Shown in pieces: positions 8,186-17,077 of a stretch of DNA of 64,000 nt (within the stretch, counting starts at the first letter, position 1; each line of letters begins with the position of its first letter). The position numbers were made by a program, and so were the translations under genes. The DNA is taken from the NCBI GenBank assembly GCA_017403345.1, contig JAFQOH010000192.1, forward strand, positions 1 to 64,000. The letters are read 5' to 3'. Source of the DNA: RGIG3701 sp017403345 (GTDB lineage: Bacteria > Planctomycetota > Planctomycetia > Pirellulales > Thermoguttaceae). The notes beneath the pieces are model-generated. The model had not been told where the DNA came from. It saw only the letters and a program-made list of their open reading frames with translations, and did not search any database.

Positions 8186-10267
8186 ATGAAATTGCGTTTT
8201 TTTAAGGTCATTGTGCCTGTATTTGCGCTTTTTGCGGTCCTGCTGATCTCGGCAGCGTCGGCACAGAACGTTTCCCGCCCGGACATCGTCGTTGCGGATT
8301 TCGAGACGGAAGCTCTTGACGGCTGGAAGGCGGAAGGGGAGGCGTTTCAGCTGCGTGAACCCGGCGCACAGTTTCGCTGCGGGATGGGGAGCGTTTTCGG
8401 ATTCCACGGCAAAAATCTGATCAGCACTTACGCGGCTCCCGGCGCGGACCAGGCAGTCGGGACGCTGACGTCTCCGGAATTCAAGATCGAGCGCAAGTAC
8501 ATGACGTTCCTCATCGGCGGCGGAAATTTCCCTGGGAAAACGGGGATCGCGCTTTACGTTGACGGTCAGAAAGCCGCGGAGGAGACCGGGCTTTTCAATG
8601 TCTCGATGCAGGGACACGAGGGACTGGCGCTCAAATTCTGGGACGTCTCGGAGTTTCAGGGAAAGACGGCGAAGCTGGTCATTTTTGACACGCAGGCCGG
8701 CGGTGACTGGGGACACATCAAGGCGGACTACATTTGCCAGACGGACATTCTGCCGAAAAATACGGGAGAGATCCTTTTCCAGAACACGATCGCGTGTGCC
8801 GCGGACGCGAAGCCGGTCGAGTTTGACCGACTGATCTTCGGGCATTTCATCGAGCATTTCCATCGTCTTGTCTACGACGGCATTTACGAGCCGGGGTCTC
8901 CGCTTTCGGACGAAAACGGTTTCCGCAAGGACGTCATCGAGGCGGTCCGCGACTTGAGACCCTCCATCGTCCGCTGGCCGGGCGGGTGTTTCGCGTCTGC
9001 GTATCACTGGATGGACGGTGTCGGTCCGGAACGCAAGCTGGTCTTCGACAAAGTCTGGCGCTCGGAGGACCCGAACACTTTCGGCACGGCAGAATTCGTG
9101 AAATGGTGCCGTCTCATCGGTGCGGAACCGTACATTTGCGGAAATGCCGGGACCGGTACGATGGAAGAGATCAGCGACTGGGTCGAGTACTGCAATCTGA
9201 ACATCGGACACTATGGCCGGATGCGTCAGGCGCACGGTTTCAAGGAGCCGTTTAACGTGAAGTATTGGAGCATCGGAAACGAAAACTGGGGCGCGCACGA
9301 ACTCGGAGCGAAAACGCCGCAGGAATGGGGACCGTGGGTCCGCGAAGCCGCCAAACTGCTCTACACGACGGACCCGTCGGTCAAAGTCGCTGCTCCCGCC
9401 ACGCCGAGCGAAACGTGGACCATTCCGCTTCTTCAGCAGGCCGGACGCTACATCGACTACATCGCGATCCACGGATACTATGATTTCCTGGCGCACCACA
9501 ACAATACGGCTCCGTACATTGCGTGCATGATGAAGACGCAGCATCCGGAAAATCATATCGTCCGGACTATCGCCATGCTCGACAAAACGGGATTCCGCGG
9601 GAAAGTCCACATCGCTTTTGACGAATGGAATCTGCGCAGCTGGCATCATCCGGCGTTTGGTTTCTATCCGCGCATTCCCACCCCGGAAGAACACGCTGCC
9701 CGCGACAAAAACGACATCAACTCGGCCTACACGATGGCGGATGGTCTGTTTACGGCCTGTTTCCTGAATTCGTGCCTGCGTCACTGCGAAGACGTGAAAA
9801 TGGCGTGCTTCTCTCCGACGGTCAACGGCCGCGGCGCGATCTTCACGCATCCGAAAGGGATCGTGAAGCGGACGACGTACCATGTGTACTGGATGTACGC
9901 CAATCTGCTTGAGAAGAACATTCTTCCGATCGATCTCCAGTCCGCGCCGCTGCTTTGGGAAAACAAATCCACGCCGATGATCGATGCGGTTTTGAGCGTC
10001 AACGATGAAGGTTCCCGTTACGTTTTGGCGGTCGTCAACAAAGACCCGGAAAAAGCAAGGCCGGTGACGCTGGAGCTCTCGAAACTTCCGAACGGCACGC
10101 CCGCGAAACTGGAAGCGACGGTCCTGAGCGGAAATTCTCCGGACGACTTCAACGACGTGGGAGCGGAAAACCGCGTCGTCCCGCAGAAGACGGTTTTTGA
10201 GGTCAAAGACGGTACCGTCACCCTTCCGCCGCACTCGCTGTCGTTCATCGAGATTCCGGTGAAATAG
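8186..10267 (+). CDS. Secreted alpha-L-arabinofuranosidase, GH51 family
   Basis: 693 residues with a signal peptide (to about SAASAQN) and AAGGAGA before the ATG. Residues ~35-190 form a sugar-binding-like beta-sandwich starting IVVADFETEALDGW. The GH51 barrel follows: FGHFIEHFHRLVYDG, RWPGGCFASAYHW, the acid/base E366 in IGNENWG, and the nucleophile E480 in AFDEWN. A C-terminal beta domain ends the protein. The family removes arabinose side chains from arabinan or arabinoxylan; an extracytoplasmic site is implied by the signal peptide. It has its own promoter and terminator, so it is monocistronic. Confidence 0.92.
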   Translation: MKLRFFKVIVPVFALFAVLLISAASAQNVSRPDIVVADFETEALDGWKAEGEAFQLREPGAQFRCGMGSVFGFHGKNLISTYAAPGADQAVGTLTSPEFKIERKYMTFLIGGGNFPGKTGIALYVDGQKAAEETGLFNVSMQGHEGLALKFWDVSEFQGKTAKLVIFDTQAGGDWGHIKADYICQTDILPKNTGEILFQNTIACAADAKPVEFDRLIFGHFIEHFHRLVYDGIYEPGSPLSDENGFRKDVIEAVRDLRPSIVRWPGGCFASAYHWMDGVGPERKLVFDKVWRSEDPNTFGTAEFVKWCRLIGAEPYICGNAGTGTMEEISDWVEYCNLNIGHYGRMRQAHGFKEPFNVKYWSIGNENWGAHELGAKTPQEWGPWVREAAKLLYTTDPSVKVAAPATPSETWTIPLLQQAGRYIDYIAIHGYYDFLAHHNNTAPYIACMMKTQHPENHIVRTIAMLDKTGFRGKVHIAFDEWNLRSWHHPAFGFYPRIPTPEEHAARDKNDINSAYTMADGLFTACFLNSCLRHCEDVKMACFSPTVNGRGAIFTHPKGIVKRTTYHVYWMYANLLEKNILPIDLQSAPLLWENKSTPMIDAVLSVNDEGSRYVLAVVNKDPEKARPVTLELSKLPNGTPAKLEATVLSGNSPDDFNDVGAENRVVPQKTVFEVKDGTVTLPPHSLSFIEIPVK

Positions 10268-10297
10268 GGAAATAATGTATTTTAGGTGAAATGAAAG

Positions 10298-10363
10298 ATT
10301 CCGGTCATCCGGCAGTTGCATGTATTTTGGGTGCATGATATGCCGGAGTACCGGAATTTTTTT
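10298..10363 (+). terminator. Intrinsic terminator after the GH51 gene
   Basis: Seventeen-nt arms at 10298-10314 and 10341-10357 pair except for two central bases; a run of T follows to 10363. Confidence 0.8.
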
Positions 10364-10374
10364 GCTTTTCCCGC

Positions 10375-10403
10375 TTGACAGTTTGGCCTTCGTTCGGTAA
10401 AAT
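10375..10403 (+). promoter_or_regulatory. Near-consensus promoter of the peptidase-like gene
   Basis: TTGACA (10375-10380), 17-nt spacer, TAAAAT (10398-10403). Predicted start near 10410, so the ATG at 10410 is unlikely to be the real start and the one at 10452 is preferred. Confidence 0.85.
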
Positions 10404-10451
10404 GAGAGAATGGAGTTTTGGAAGTTTCGGACAAAAAGGAGAAATGAAAAG

Positions 10452-11939
10452 ATGAGATCCTGGCGAAATGTGTTGGGGTGGACGGCAGGCGTTGCGGCGG
10501 GAACGGCCGCGGTCATGGCAAGTTGGGGGATCCAGGCGAATGAAATGAATGTCCCAAAACCAGGGTATGCCGTCATCGTGAGCGAGGCGGTCAGCGCGGA
10601 TCCGGATTGGAACGCGGCAGCGGATGCGCTCGAAAAGCGTCACGGTGAGAATTTCGAGGTCCGGAAGTTCGTCTGGAAGGAAGATCCGGCGGAAGTGCGT
10701 GCGGCATTGAGCGAATTTCAGCCGCGGTACGCAGGTTTCGTCGCTCGGCCGGAAGAAGCGGGACGCGAATTCGTCGCCTCGGTCCATCGGCTGATGCGCC
10801 GTCTGGATGAGGACCCCTACACCGACGCGATCTGGGGGATCCTCACCGGGTTTGAAGCGTCAGATGCCGTCCGCATGACGCAGTGGAAACCGACGGTTAT
10901 TTCCAAAGCCGCCGGCGGAACGTCCATCCCGCTGGAACTTTTCGACTCCGGCATCTGGTACGATGAAGGAAAGCAGAGCCATTACGTCGTGAAAGAGTCC
11001 GGCAAAGCTCCGGAAGACCGAACCGACGGACCCGCGGATTCCACTGCGAAGCTGGTCGAGGCTATCGACGGCACGCAGCTGATGGTTACGTCCGGGCACG
11101 CGACGGAAAAGGATTGGCAGCCGGGGTACTCGTACCGGAACGGATGCTTCCGCTCGAAAAACGGCGAGCTTTTCGGTGTGCCGCTCGAGGGGGAGCGCAT
11201 CCCGGTGAAGTCGGAGAATTCCAAGATCTGGCTCGCGTCCGGAAACTGCCTCATCGGACACATTTCGGACCGGGACTGCATGGCGCTGGCGATGATCCAC
11301 AGTGCGCACGTCGACATGATGGTCGGGTACACCGTGCCGACCTGGTTCGGATTCATGGGGTGGGGAATTCAGGACTACTATTTCGAGCAGGCCGGACGCT
11401 TTACGCTCGCGGAGGCGTTTTTCGCGAACAATCAGGCCCTCACGCATAAGCTGGACCAGCTGGTTCCCGGACTTCCCGCACTCATCAACAAAGCGGCGGA
11501 CTATTCAGGAAAAATCGAACTGCCAGCCGAAATGCGGGAGGCATTCAAGACACAGATGAATGCGGGAATGACGCTGCGCGGTTTGATGTTCGACCGGGAT
11601 GTCGTCGCGCTTTACGGCGACCCTGCGTGGGAAAATGCGCTTGCGGAACGTGAGTACGGCTGGACGCAGACGCTGGAGTCGAAAGCGGCGGAGAACGGAA
11701 AGACACTCTGGACATTCACCATCACGCCGAATGTCGATGCCTTTAAACTCACCAACGGGAACGGCTCCCAGCGCGGCGGAAGACCGATTTTCGTTTTCCT
11801 GCCGGAAAGAGTGAAGAACGTCGAGATGCTTCGCGGTGACGAATTGGCCCCAGTCATCGCGGACGATTTCATTCTCGTGCCGCAGTCCGAGGCTCTGAAT
11901 GGGACAGAGAGCCGGGTGATCGAGTTTTTGGCTGATTGA
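10452..11939 (+). CDS. Secreted protein with a caspase-like (clan CD, C25-type) His-Cys dyad
   Basis: 495 residues from ATG 10452 (AGGAGA nine nt upstream); a hydrophobic N-terminus with a likely cleavage near IQAN suggests export. The pattern TSGHATE (H216) followed by WLASGNCLIG (C266) resembles the His and Cys strands of gingipain/caspase-like peptidases, and ALAMIHSAHVDMMVGYTVP fits the core of such folds. This is a motif-level call: the spacing differs from classical gingipains and no propeptide was recognised, so it could be an inactive relative or another fold. It is transcribed alone from a strong promoter. Confidence 0.5.
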   Translation: MRSWRNVLGWTAGVAAGTAAVMASWGIQANEMNVPKPGYAVIVSEAVSADPDWNAAADALEKRHGENFEVRKFVWKEDPAEVRAALSEFQPRYAGFVARPEEAGREFVASVHRLMRRLDEDPYTDAIWGILTGFEASDAVRMTQWKPTVISKAAGGTSIPLELFDSGIWYDEGKQSHYVVKESGKAPEDRTDGPADSTAKLVEAIDGTQLMVTSGHATEKDWQPGYSYRNGCFRSKNGELFGVPLEGERIPVKSENSKIWLASGNCLIGHISDRDCMALAMIHSAHVDMMVGYTVPTWFGFMGWGIQDYYFEQAGRFTLAEAFFANNQALTHKLDQLVPGLPALINKAADYSGKIELPAEMREAFKTQMNAGMTLRGLMFDRDVVALYGDPAWENALAEREYGWTQTLESKAAENGKTLWTFTITPNVDAFKLTNGNGSQRGGRPIFVFLPERVKNVEMLRGDELAPVIADDFILVPQSEALNGTESRVIEFLAD

Positions 11940-12302
11940 CGGCGCAAAAAGAAGGCGTTCTCGGTGAAAATTTTCCGATTTTTTGAATCAGTTCGGGATT
12001 TTTGTCCTGAATATGAGGAGAGAAAGGGAAAACCGGGGATTGACGGGATTTTATTTTGTGCTATACTTGAGATTTTGTGCGGCTGGAATCGTTCGCGGAA
12101 AATAAAATCGAACGCAGAATGCGTTTCCGGCCGATAAAATAATAGAAGAGGGACGTTTTTCAGTCTTTTTCGTCATCTTCCGGGCTTCGTGTGCCGGTTG
12201 GCGGTCTCTTTCGGCGTCATGCGGCAGAAAAGATGAGACTAAAGAGACGGAAAAACTGCATATATTTTGGAAGAGATCCATTCAACACATGGGGAACAGA
12301 GC
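11940..12302. other. Gap with the pilT promoter and a long structured leader
   Basis: 363 nt. It holds the promoter at 12040-12067 and, in the ~230-nt leader, two small hairpins: AACGCA/TGCGTT (12111-12125) and a wide-loop pair GTCTCTTT (12204-12211) with AAAGAGAC (12241-12248). No gene seen. Confidence 0.5.
12040..12067 (+). promoter_or_regulatory. Promoter of pilT
   Basis: TTGACG (12040-12045), 16-nt spacer, TATACT (12062-12067). Confidence 0.7.
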
Positions 12303-13472
12303 ATGTCTGAAGACGTGAAAAAGACAGCGGCGCAGATCGCTGCGGATGAATACAAACTGCGGCATAAGAAACGCGTGCACAAGATCGACAAATTCTTTAC
12401 CGCGCTAGTGAAACTCAAGGGGAGCGACCTTCACCTGAAAGCGGACCGGCCGCCGTACATTCGCCAGGGCGGTGACCTGAAAGCGCTGAATCACCCGCCG
12501 ATCCCGGATGAAGAGATGGTCGACATGCTGTTCGACATCATGGACGAACGCAACCGGCGCATCTTCAACGAAGAAGGCGGCGCGGACTTTGCGCACGTGG
12601 TGGAAGTGGACGGTATCGCGTGGCGTTTCCGTGTGAATATCCTTCAGCAGCTGGGACACATGGGGCTGGTGGCTCGCCGAGTGAACAATACGATCCCGGA
12701 ATTTGAAAAACTTTTCCTTCCGCAGTCGCTTGAAAAACTGTGTCAGTACTCGCAGGGAATGATCCTTCTGGCGGGGATCACCGGTTCGGGAAAATCGACG
12801 ACGATCGGTTCGATGCTGAACTGGATCAACGCGCGGTACAAGAAGCACATTCTGACGCTCGAAGACCCGATCGAATTCACGTTCACGGAAGACAAATGCC
12901 TGATCAACCAGCGCGAGATCGGTATGGACGTGAAGGACTTCATGATCGGTATGAAACACGCGGTGCGAGAAGACCCGGACATCATCCTCGTGGGTGAAAT
13001 GCGAGACCAGGAGACGTTCGAGACGGCCATTCATGCGTCGGAGACCGGGCACTTGGTCTTCGGGACCATTCACGCTTCGACGGCTCCGACGACGATCAAC
13101 CGAATCCTCGACCTTTTCCCGCAGGACATGCACAAGGCGCTGCGCAGCGCACTTGCGTTCAACCTGAAAGGTATCGTTGCGCAGAAACTGCTGAAATCGA
13201 TCATGCCGGGCGTTTCGCGAGTTCCGACGTGCGAAGTGATGTTCTTCAATCCGACGATCCAGAAACTGATCCTTGAAGAACAAGACGAGAAACTTGCCGA
13301 CGCGATCCGTATCGGCTACCAGGAAGGGATGCAGGACTTCACCCTTTCGCTGAAACAGCTCGTCGAGAAGAAGATGATCACGCGTGAAACTGCGTTTGAA
13401 GTGGCTCCGAACCTGGAAGCTCTGAAGATGGCGCTCAAGGGTATCGAGGTCAAGGAACCGGGTATTCTCTGA
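12303..13472 (+). CDS. pilT: PilT-type pilus retraction ATPase
   Basis: 389 residues from ATG 12303 (GGGGAA upstream). PilT/PilU hexamers power retraction of type IV pili from the cytoplasmic face. Visible: an N-terminal domain with GSDLHLKADRPPYIR, Walker A GITGSGKSTT (~158-167), Asp box LTLEDPIEF, Walker B region DPDIILVGEMRD, and the His box GHLVFGTIHAS. Length is near the usual ~345-375, slightly extended at both ends. No other pilus genes are in the window; the next gene is the signal peptidase. Confidence 0.93.
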   Translation: MSEDVKKTAAQIAADEYKLRHKKRVHKIDKFFTALVKLKGSDLHLKADRPPYIRQGGDLKALNHPPIPDEEMVDMLFDIMDERNRRIFNEEGGADFAHVVEVDGIAWRFRVNILQQLGHMGLVARRVNNTIPEFEKLFLPQSLEKLCQYSQGMILLAGITGSGKSTTIGSMLNWINARYKKHILTLEDPIEFTFTEDKCLINQREIGMDVKDFMIGMKHAVREDPDIILVGEMRDQETFETAIHASETGHLVFGTIHASTAPTTINRILDLFPQDMHKALRSALAFNLKGIVAQKLLKSIMPGVSRVPTCEVMFFNPTIQKLILEEQDEKLADAIRIGYQEGMQDFTLSLKQLVEKKMITRETAFEVAPNLEALKMALKGIEVKEPGIL

Positions 13473-13500
13473 TCCCGTTTCTGTTGTCTGATCCGCGTTT

Positions 13501-13526
13501 CGGGAAGTGCTTTTGTGCGCTTCCCG
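13501..13526 (+). other. Hairpin between pilT and lepB
   Basis: CGGGAAGTGC (13501-13510) pairs with GCGCTTCCCG (13517-13526) with one wobble; no T run follows, so it may be a weak terminator or an RNA-stability element. Confidence 0.5.
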
Positions 13527-13623
13527 CAGAGTGTTCCTGAAGGTCAGAGTTCCTGAAGGTCTAGGGAATGCGGATCGGCGTTTTGTGTGTCCGTTTTAAT
13601 TTTTTGTTTCATTCAGGAGTGCC

Positions 13624-15576
13624 GTGTCGGCAGAGAAAATGAGTGCATCCAGTTCTGAATCGTCTGCAGTTTCCGCTCCGGTCAAGCCGAATTTGAGCGA
13701 AAGTGTTTCTTCGGCTGAACCGAGTTCTGAAAATCAGGCTCAGGAGGAGAGTTTCGGCCGGATGGTGCGCGAGATCTTTGAATCGGTCGCCATTGCGTTT
13801 GTCGTAGCGTTTCTGTTTCGGACGTTTCTTGCGGAAATGTTCATCATTCCGACCGGTTCCATGGCACCGACGCTCATGGGGCAGCATAAGGACGTGACGT
13901 GTCCGCAGTGCAGCGCTCCGTATCAGGTCGGCGTCGTTCAGGGACAGAATGTGAATTACTCGATCTGTCCGAACTGCAATGCGGTCATGGATTACGCAAA
14001 TGAAGCGAAGCACGGGAACGTGGCTCCGAACTATCCGGGTGACCGGATCTTGGTCGGGAAGTATCCGTACTATTTTTCTCGTCCGCAGCGGTGGGATGTG
14101 GCGGTCTTTCTTTTTCCCGGCGGCGGAAATACGAATTACATCAAACGGTGCGTCGGTCTTCCCGGTGAAACGATCCGCATTCAGGACGGCGATATTTACG
14201 TGAAGCCGTCGGAACCTCTTCGCACGTCAGATGGATCGGGGACTCTGGAGGGCCAGGAAGCTGCGGGATCTGCGATCAGTACAGGTTTTGCGCGGAAGGT
14301 GGAATCGCCGTTTCACATTGCCCGTAAACCGCCGGAAAAGATCCTTGCGACGATGATCCCGGTCTACCAGAACGATTACCAGAACACACTGCTGCGTCAG
14401 GTCCGGATGCCCTCCCGCTGGTATCAGCTTGAAATGGATCCGGCAGAAGGAACGCACATGGGTGTCCAGGCTCGATGGCAGGAAAGTGCGGATGGGCGGG
14501 AGTTTTACTTCCGGCAGACGGATCCGGATGAAATGACCGGCTGGCTGGCGTATCGGCATCTCGTTCCGCTGCAGCCGCACTGGCGTCAGGCCGCGATGGA
14601 TCAGTGTCCGGATGTGCGTCCGCGTCTGATCACGGACATGACGGCGTACAACACGGGGATGAGCGGCTCGTACAGCAGCGATGACGGAACGGGGGTATTT
14701 TCCATTCCGATCCCGGATTCCTTCTATGGACGGCATTGGGTGAAGGATCTGGTCTTCGAGGCGACTATCGATGTGCGTTCTCTGAAAACGGGTTTTTTTC
14801 AGGTCGGACTTGCGCGCGGCCGGATGTTTTGGTGTAAGGTGGATCTGGAAACCGGAGAAGTAACGCTGGAGATCCCGGCGGTTCCGGATTTTGGCGAAGA
14901 CGTGCAGCGGCAGAAAGAGTTCGCGGAGACCAACGCGAATCGTGAGACGGTCTACTTTGCCCGCGCAAAGTCAAACATGAACGGGACGGACATTTATCAC
15001 TTCCGGTTCGCCAACGTGGATGATCAGCTGCATGTTTGGGTCGATGGAAAGGTTTTGGAATTTGACCAGCCGACGGCGTATATTGAATCGGAACGCATCC
15101 TTCCTTCGAAGGTCGACTTAGAGCATCCGGTTCAGGTCGGATGCCGGAACTGCGAGGTGAATCTATCGCATATTTCGCTGTATCGCGATATTTACTATGT
15201 GGCTCGTGAACGTGAGGATTCCGAACAGATGAGTGATTTTGTCGAGGACGGGCACTATGGAGTGCAAGTCTACACGCCGCCGCTCGAATTGGCTTCGGAT
15301 CCCGCACTTTGGGAGGCGTTTCAGAAGATGCGCTTTGTGGAATTTCGTCTGGATACGGAGGGGGAACCGCAGTATTTCATGCTGGGAGACAACAGCACGA
15401 ACAGCGCAGACAGCCGATGCTGGACGTACCCGAGTTACGATCCCCGAAGAAATCAGTACCTGAAGGAGTACTATGTGCCGGAATCGCTGCTGGTCGGTGA
15501 GGCTTACTATGTGTATTGGCCGCATTCCTGGAAACCATTTTGGCCGAACTGGAAGAAATTCCGGAAGATCAAGTAG
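13624..15576 (+). CDS. lepB: Signal peptidase I with zinc-ribbon and large beta-domain insertions
   Basis: 650 residues, two to three times the usual size. GTG start with AGGAG just upstream; ATG 13639 is an alternative. A Ser-rich cytoplasmic N-terminus leads to one membrane helix (~53-68), then the catalytic Ser79 in IPTGSMAPTL and general base Lys146 in GDRILVGK. Between them sit CPQC and CPNC (Cys 93, 96, 115, 118), a likely zinc ribbon. NYIKRCVGLPGE and the C-terminal GDNSTNSADSR are standard S26 boxes, but ~400 residues separate them; part of this looks like a laminin-G-like beta-sandwich. It would cleave signal peptides of the many exported proteins here. Confidence 0.92.
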   Translation: MSAEKMSASSSESSAVSAPVKPNLSESVSSAEPSSENQAQEESFGRMVREIFESVAIAFVVAFLFRTFLAEMFIIPTGSMAPTLMGQHKDVTCPQCSAPYQVGVVQGQNVNYSICPNCNAVMDYANEAKHGNVAPNYPGDRILVGKYPYYFSRPQRWDVAVFLFPGGGNTNYIKRCVGLPGETIRIQDGDIYVKPSEPLRTSDGSGTLEGQEAAGSAISTGFARKVESPFHIARKPPEKILATMIPVYQNDYQNTLLRQVRMPSRWYQLEMDPAEGTHMGVQARWQESADGREFYFRQTDPDEMTGWLAYRHLVPLQPHWRQAAMDQCPDVRPRLITDMTAYNTGMSGSYSSDDGTGVFSIPIPDSFYGRHWVKDLVFEATIDVRSLKTGFFQVGLARGRMFWCKVDLETGEVTLEIPAVPDFGEDVQRQKEFAETNANRETVYFARAKSNMNGTDIYHFRFANVDDQLHVWVDGKVLEFDQPTAYIESERILPSKVDLEHPVQVGCRNCEVNLSHISLYRDIYYVAREREDSEQMSDFVEDGHYGVQVYTPPLELASDPALWEAFQKMRFVEFRLDTEGEPQYFMLGDNSTNSADSRCWTYPSYDPRRNQYLKEYYVPESLLVGEAYYVYWPHSWKPFWPNWKKFRKIK

Positions 15577-15629
15577 CGGAGTGCCTGAGTGTGCCGCAGG
15601 GTGAGCGGAGCGGCGAGAGTCGTTTCAGT

Positions 15630-15713
15630 GGTCGAATCGGAGGTCGAATCGAAGGTCGAATCGGAGGTCGAATCGGAGGTCGAATCGGAGGTCGAATCGG
15701 AGGTCGAATCGGA
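15630..15713. repeat. Seven tandem 12-nt units carrying GGAGG upstream of lptB
   Basis: Seven copies of GGTCGAATCGGA (the second copy has one change) run directly up to the start region; each junction recreates CGGAGG. The array continues into GGAGGAAAG, the apparent ribosome site of the ATG at 15720. It is also open in the lptB frame (Gly-Arg-Ile-Gly repeats). Confidence 0.9.
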
Positions 15714-15719
15714 GGAAAG

Positions 15720-16964
15720 ATGGGGAGTCCGATCCTAAAAGTGAAGAATCTGGTGAAGCAGTTTTGCCGAATAACGGTATTCCCGCCGTCGTGCAGCCGA
15801 ACGACGGTGATCAATGACCTCTCTTTTGAGGTCAACGAGGGGGAGATCGTGGCGCTGCTTGGCGGAAATGGTGCCGGAAAATCGACGACATTCGATATGC
15901 TTGCGGGACTTTCTTCTCCGACGGACGGCAAGATCGAGTTTCGCAAGTCTCCCAGTTTTCTGGATGCGGTCCTGTCTGCGGACGGGGAGGATCCGAAGGA
16001 GGCTGCGGAGCGTGATGGCGACGCCGATGAGACGCCGGGGGATGAGAAATGGATCCCTATCATGAAGATGCCTTTGTATCGGCGAGCACAGCATGGGATC
16101 ATTTACCTTCCGCAGAAAAGCAGCGTCTTCAATGCCCTGACGGTCCGTCAGAATCTGATCGGCGTCATGGAAGTCATCGAGCCTAAAAATTTACGTTTGG
16201 GGATGAAGTTATTTGAGGTGGAGTCCGGGACGCACGAGGAATTCTGTGACCGGATGCTTCGGAAATTCAAATTGACCGAAGATACCAAGGAGGAGCCTGT
16301 ATCGGATAAAAAAAAGCGGAAGCTGGAGGATACCAAAGCGGGAAGCATTTCCGGCGGCGAGCGTCGGAAACTGGAGATCGCGCGTTCGTTTATTCGCAAT
16401 CCGCGGCTCATTTTGATGGATGAACCCTACGCGGCGCTGGATGAGCCGGCGATCGGGCTTTGCAATGATTTTTTTCAGGAAGTGAAAAAGGCGGGGGTCT
16501 CCATTCTGATCGTGGACCATCATCTTCAAGACGTGCTGCAGATCGCGGACTGGGTGATCTACCTGACGAAGGGACAGGAAGGGTGCATTCAGGGTCCTCC
16601 GTGGGCGATCGTGCGGCATCCGAAAGCGATGGCGGAGCTTTTCAGCAAGGACTTGAAGGACTTTCACGAAAAATTCCCGATCCCGGACGAGGTCCTGAAC
16701 GGCAGCGGGTATGCCGTTTGCGAAGAAAATCGGGATTGGAGGGGCCTGTGGAACGAGATCCGTCAGAGGCCGCGAAAGACGGTCCAGAGTTTTGAGGCTT
16801 CCGTCTCGGAACTTAAGACGGGCGCTCAAAATCATGTTTCGGGAGTTCGTGAGCGAGTTCCCGGCATTCGGGGACGCGTTCCTGGCGGGCAGAAAGAGGT
16901 TCCTGGCGGGCAGAAAGAGGTTCCTGGCGGTCGGATCTCCGGCGATGTCCGTTTTGAAGAGTGA
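15720..16964 (+). CDS. lptB: LptB-like ABC transporter ATPase
   Basis: 414 residues from ATG 15720 (GGAGGAAAG upstream); an open frame reaches back into lepB but would translate only repeats. Walker A GGNGAGKST (48-56), signature SISGGERRKLEIAR, Walker B LILMDEPYAALD and switch VDHH are intact. The segment GIIYLPQKSSVFNALTVRQN is typical of LptB, which drives lipopolysaccharide export with LptFG. It is much longer than the usual ~240 residues: there are charged insertions at ~80-120 and ~175-205 and a ~110-residue tail ending in VPGGQKE repeats. The partner permeases are not in the window; a LivG-like role cannot be excluded. Confidence 0.8.
   Translation: MGSPILKVKNLVKQFCRITVFPPSCSRTTVINDLSFEVNEGEIVALLGGNGAGKSTTFDMLAGLSSPTDGKIEFRKSPSFLDAVLSADGEDPKEAAERDGDADETPGDEKWIPIMKMPLYRRAQHGIIYLPQKSSVFNALTVRQNLIGVMEVIEPKNLRLGMKLFEVESGTHEEFCDRMLRKFKLTEDTKEEPVSDKKKRKLEDTKAGSISGGERRKLEIARSFIRNPRLILMDEPYAALDEPAIGLCNDFFQEVKKAGVSILIVDHHLQDVLQIADWVIYLTKGQEGCIQGPPWAIVRHPKAMAELFSKDLKDFHEKFPIPDEVLNGSGYAVCEENRDWRGLWNEIRQRPRKTVQSFEASVSELKTGAQNHVSGVRERVPGIRGRVPGGQKEVPGGQKEVPGGRISGDVRFEE
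16878..16930. repeat. 2.5 tandem copies of a 21-nt unit in the lptB tail
   Basis: Copies at 16878-16898 and 16899-16919, partial copy to 16930; encodes the VPGGQKE repeat. Confidence 0.9.
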
Positions 16965-16977
16965 GTTTTTTTAATTT

Positions 16978-17002
16978 GGAGCCGTTTGTGGATCCCGGCT
17001 CC
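16978..17002 (+). terminator. Possible terminator after lptB
   Basis: GGAGCCG (16978-16984) and CGGCTCC (16996-17002) form a 7-bp stem; only a short T run follows. Confidence 0.45.
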
Positions 17003-17077
17003 GTTTCGAAGGTCCTAGAGTTTTCTTTACGGCACGAGTCGTGAAGGGTGGTGTGTTTCAGGAGAGTAAGTAAAAAA

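Noticed and set aside
7862..10576. 904-codon open frame on the minus strand over the GH51 gene
   Set aside because: It mirrors the real gene; its product is rich in Arg, His and Phe with no domain, as expected from an antisense shadow of biased codons.
15630..15713. Repeat array considered as CRISPR
   Set aside because: Units are 12 nt and directly adjacent with no spacers; the same holds for the arrays at 18299, 38983, 54060 and 60741.
15516..15719. Longer lptB start inside lepB
   Set aside because: It would add only lepB-overlapping sequence and repeats; the ATG at 15720 has a good ribosome site and begins at the ABC domain.
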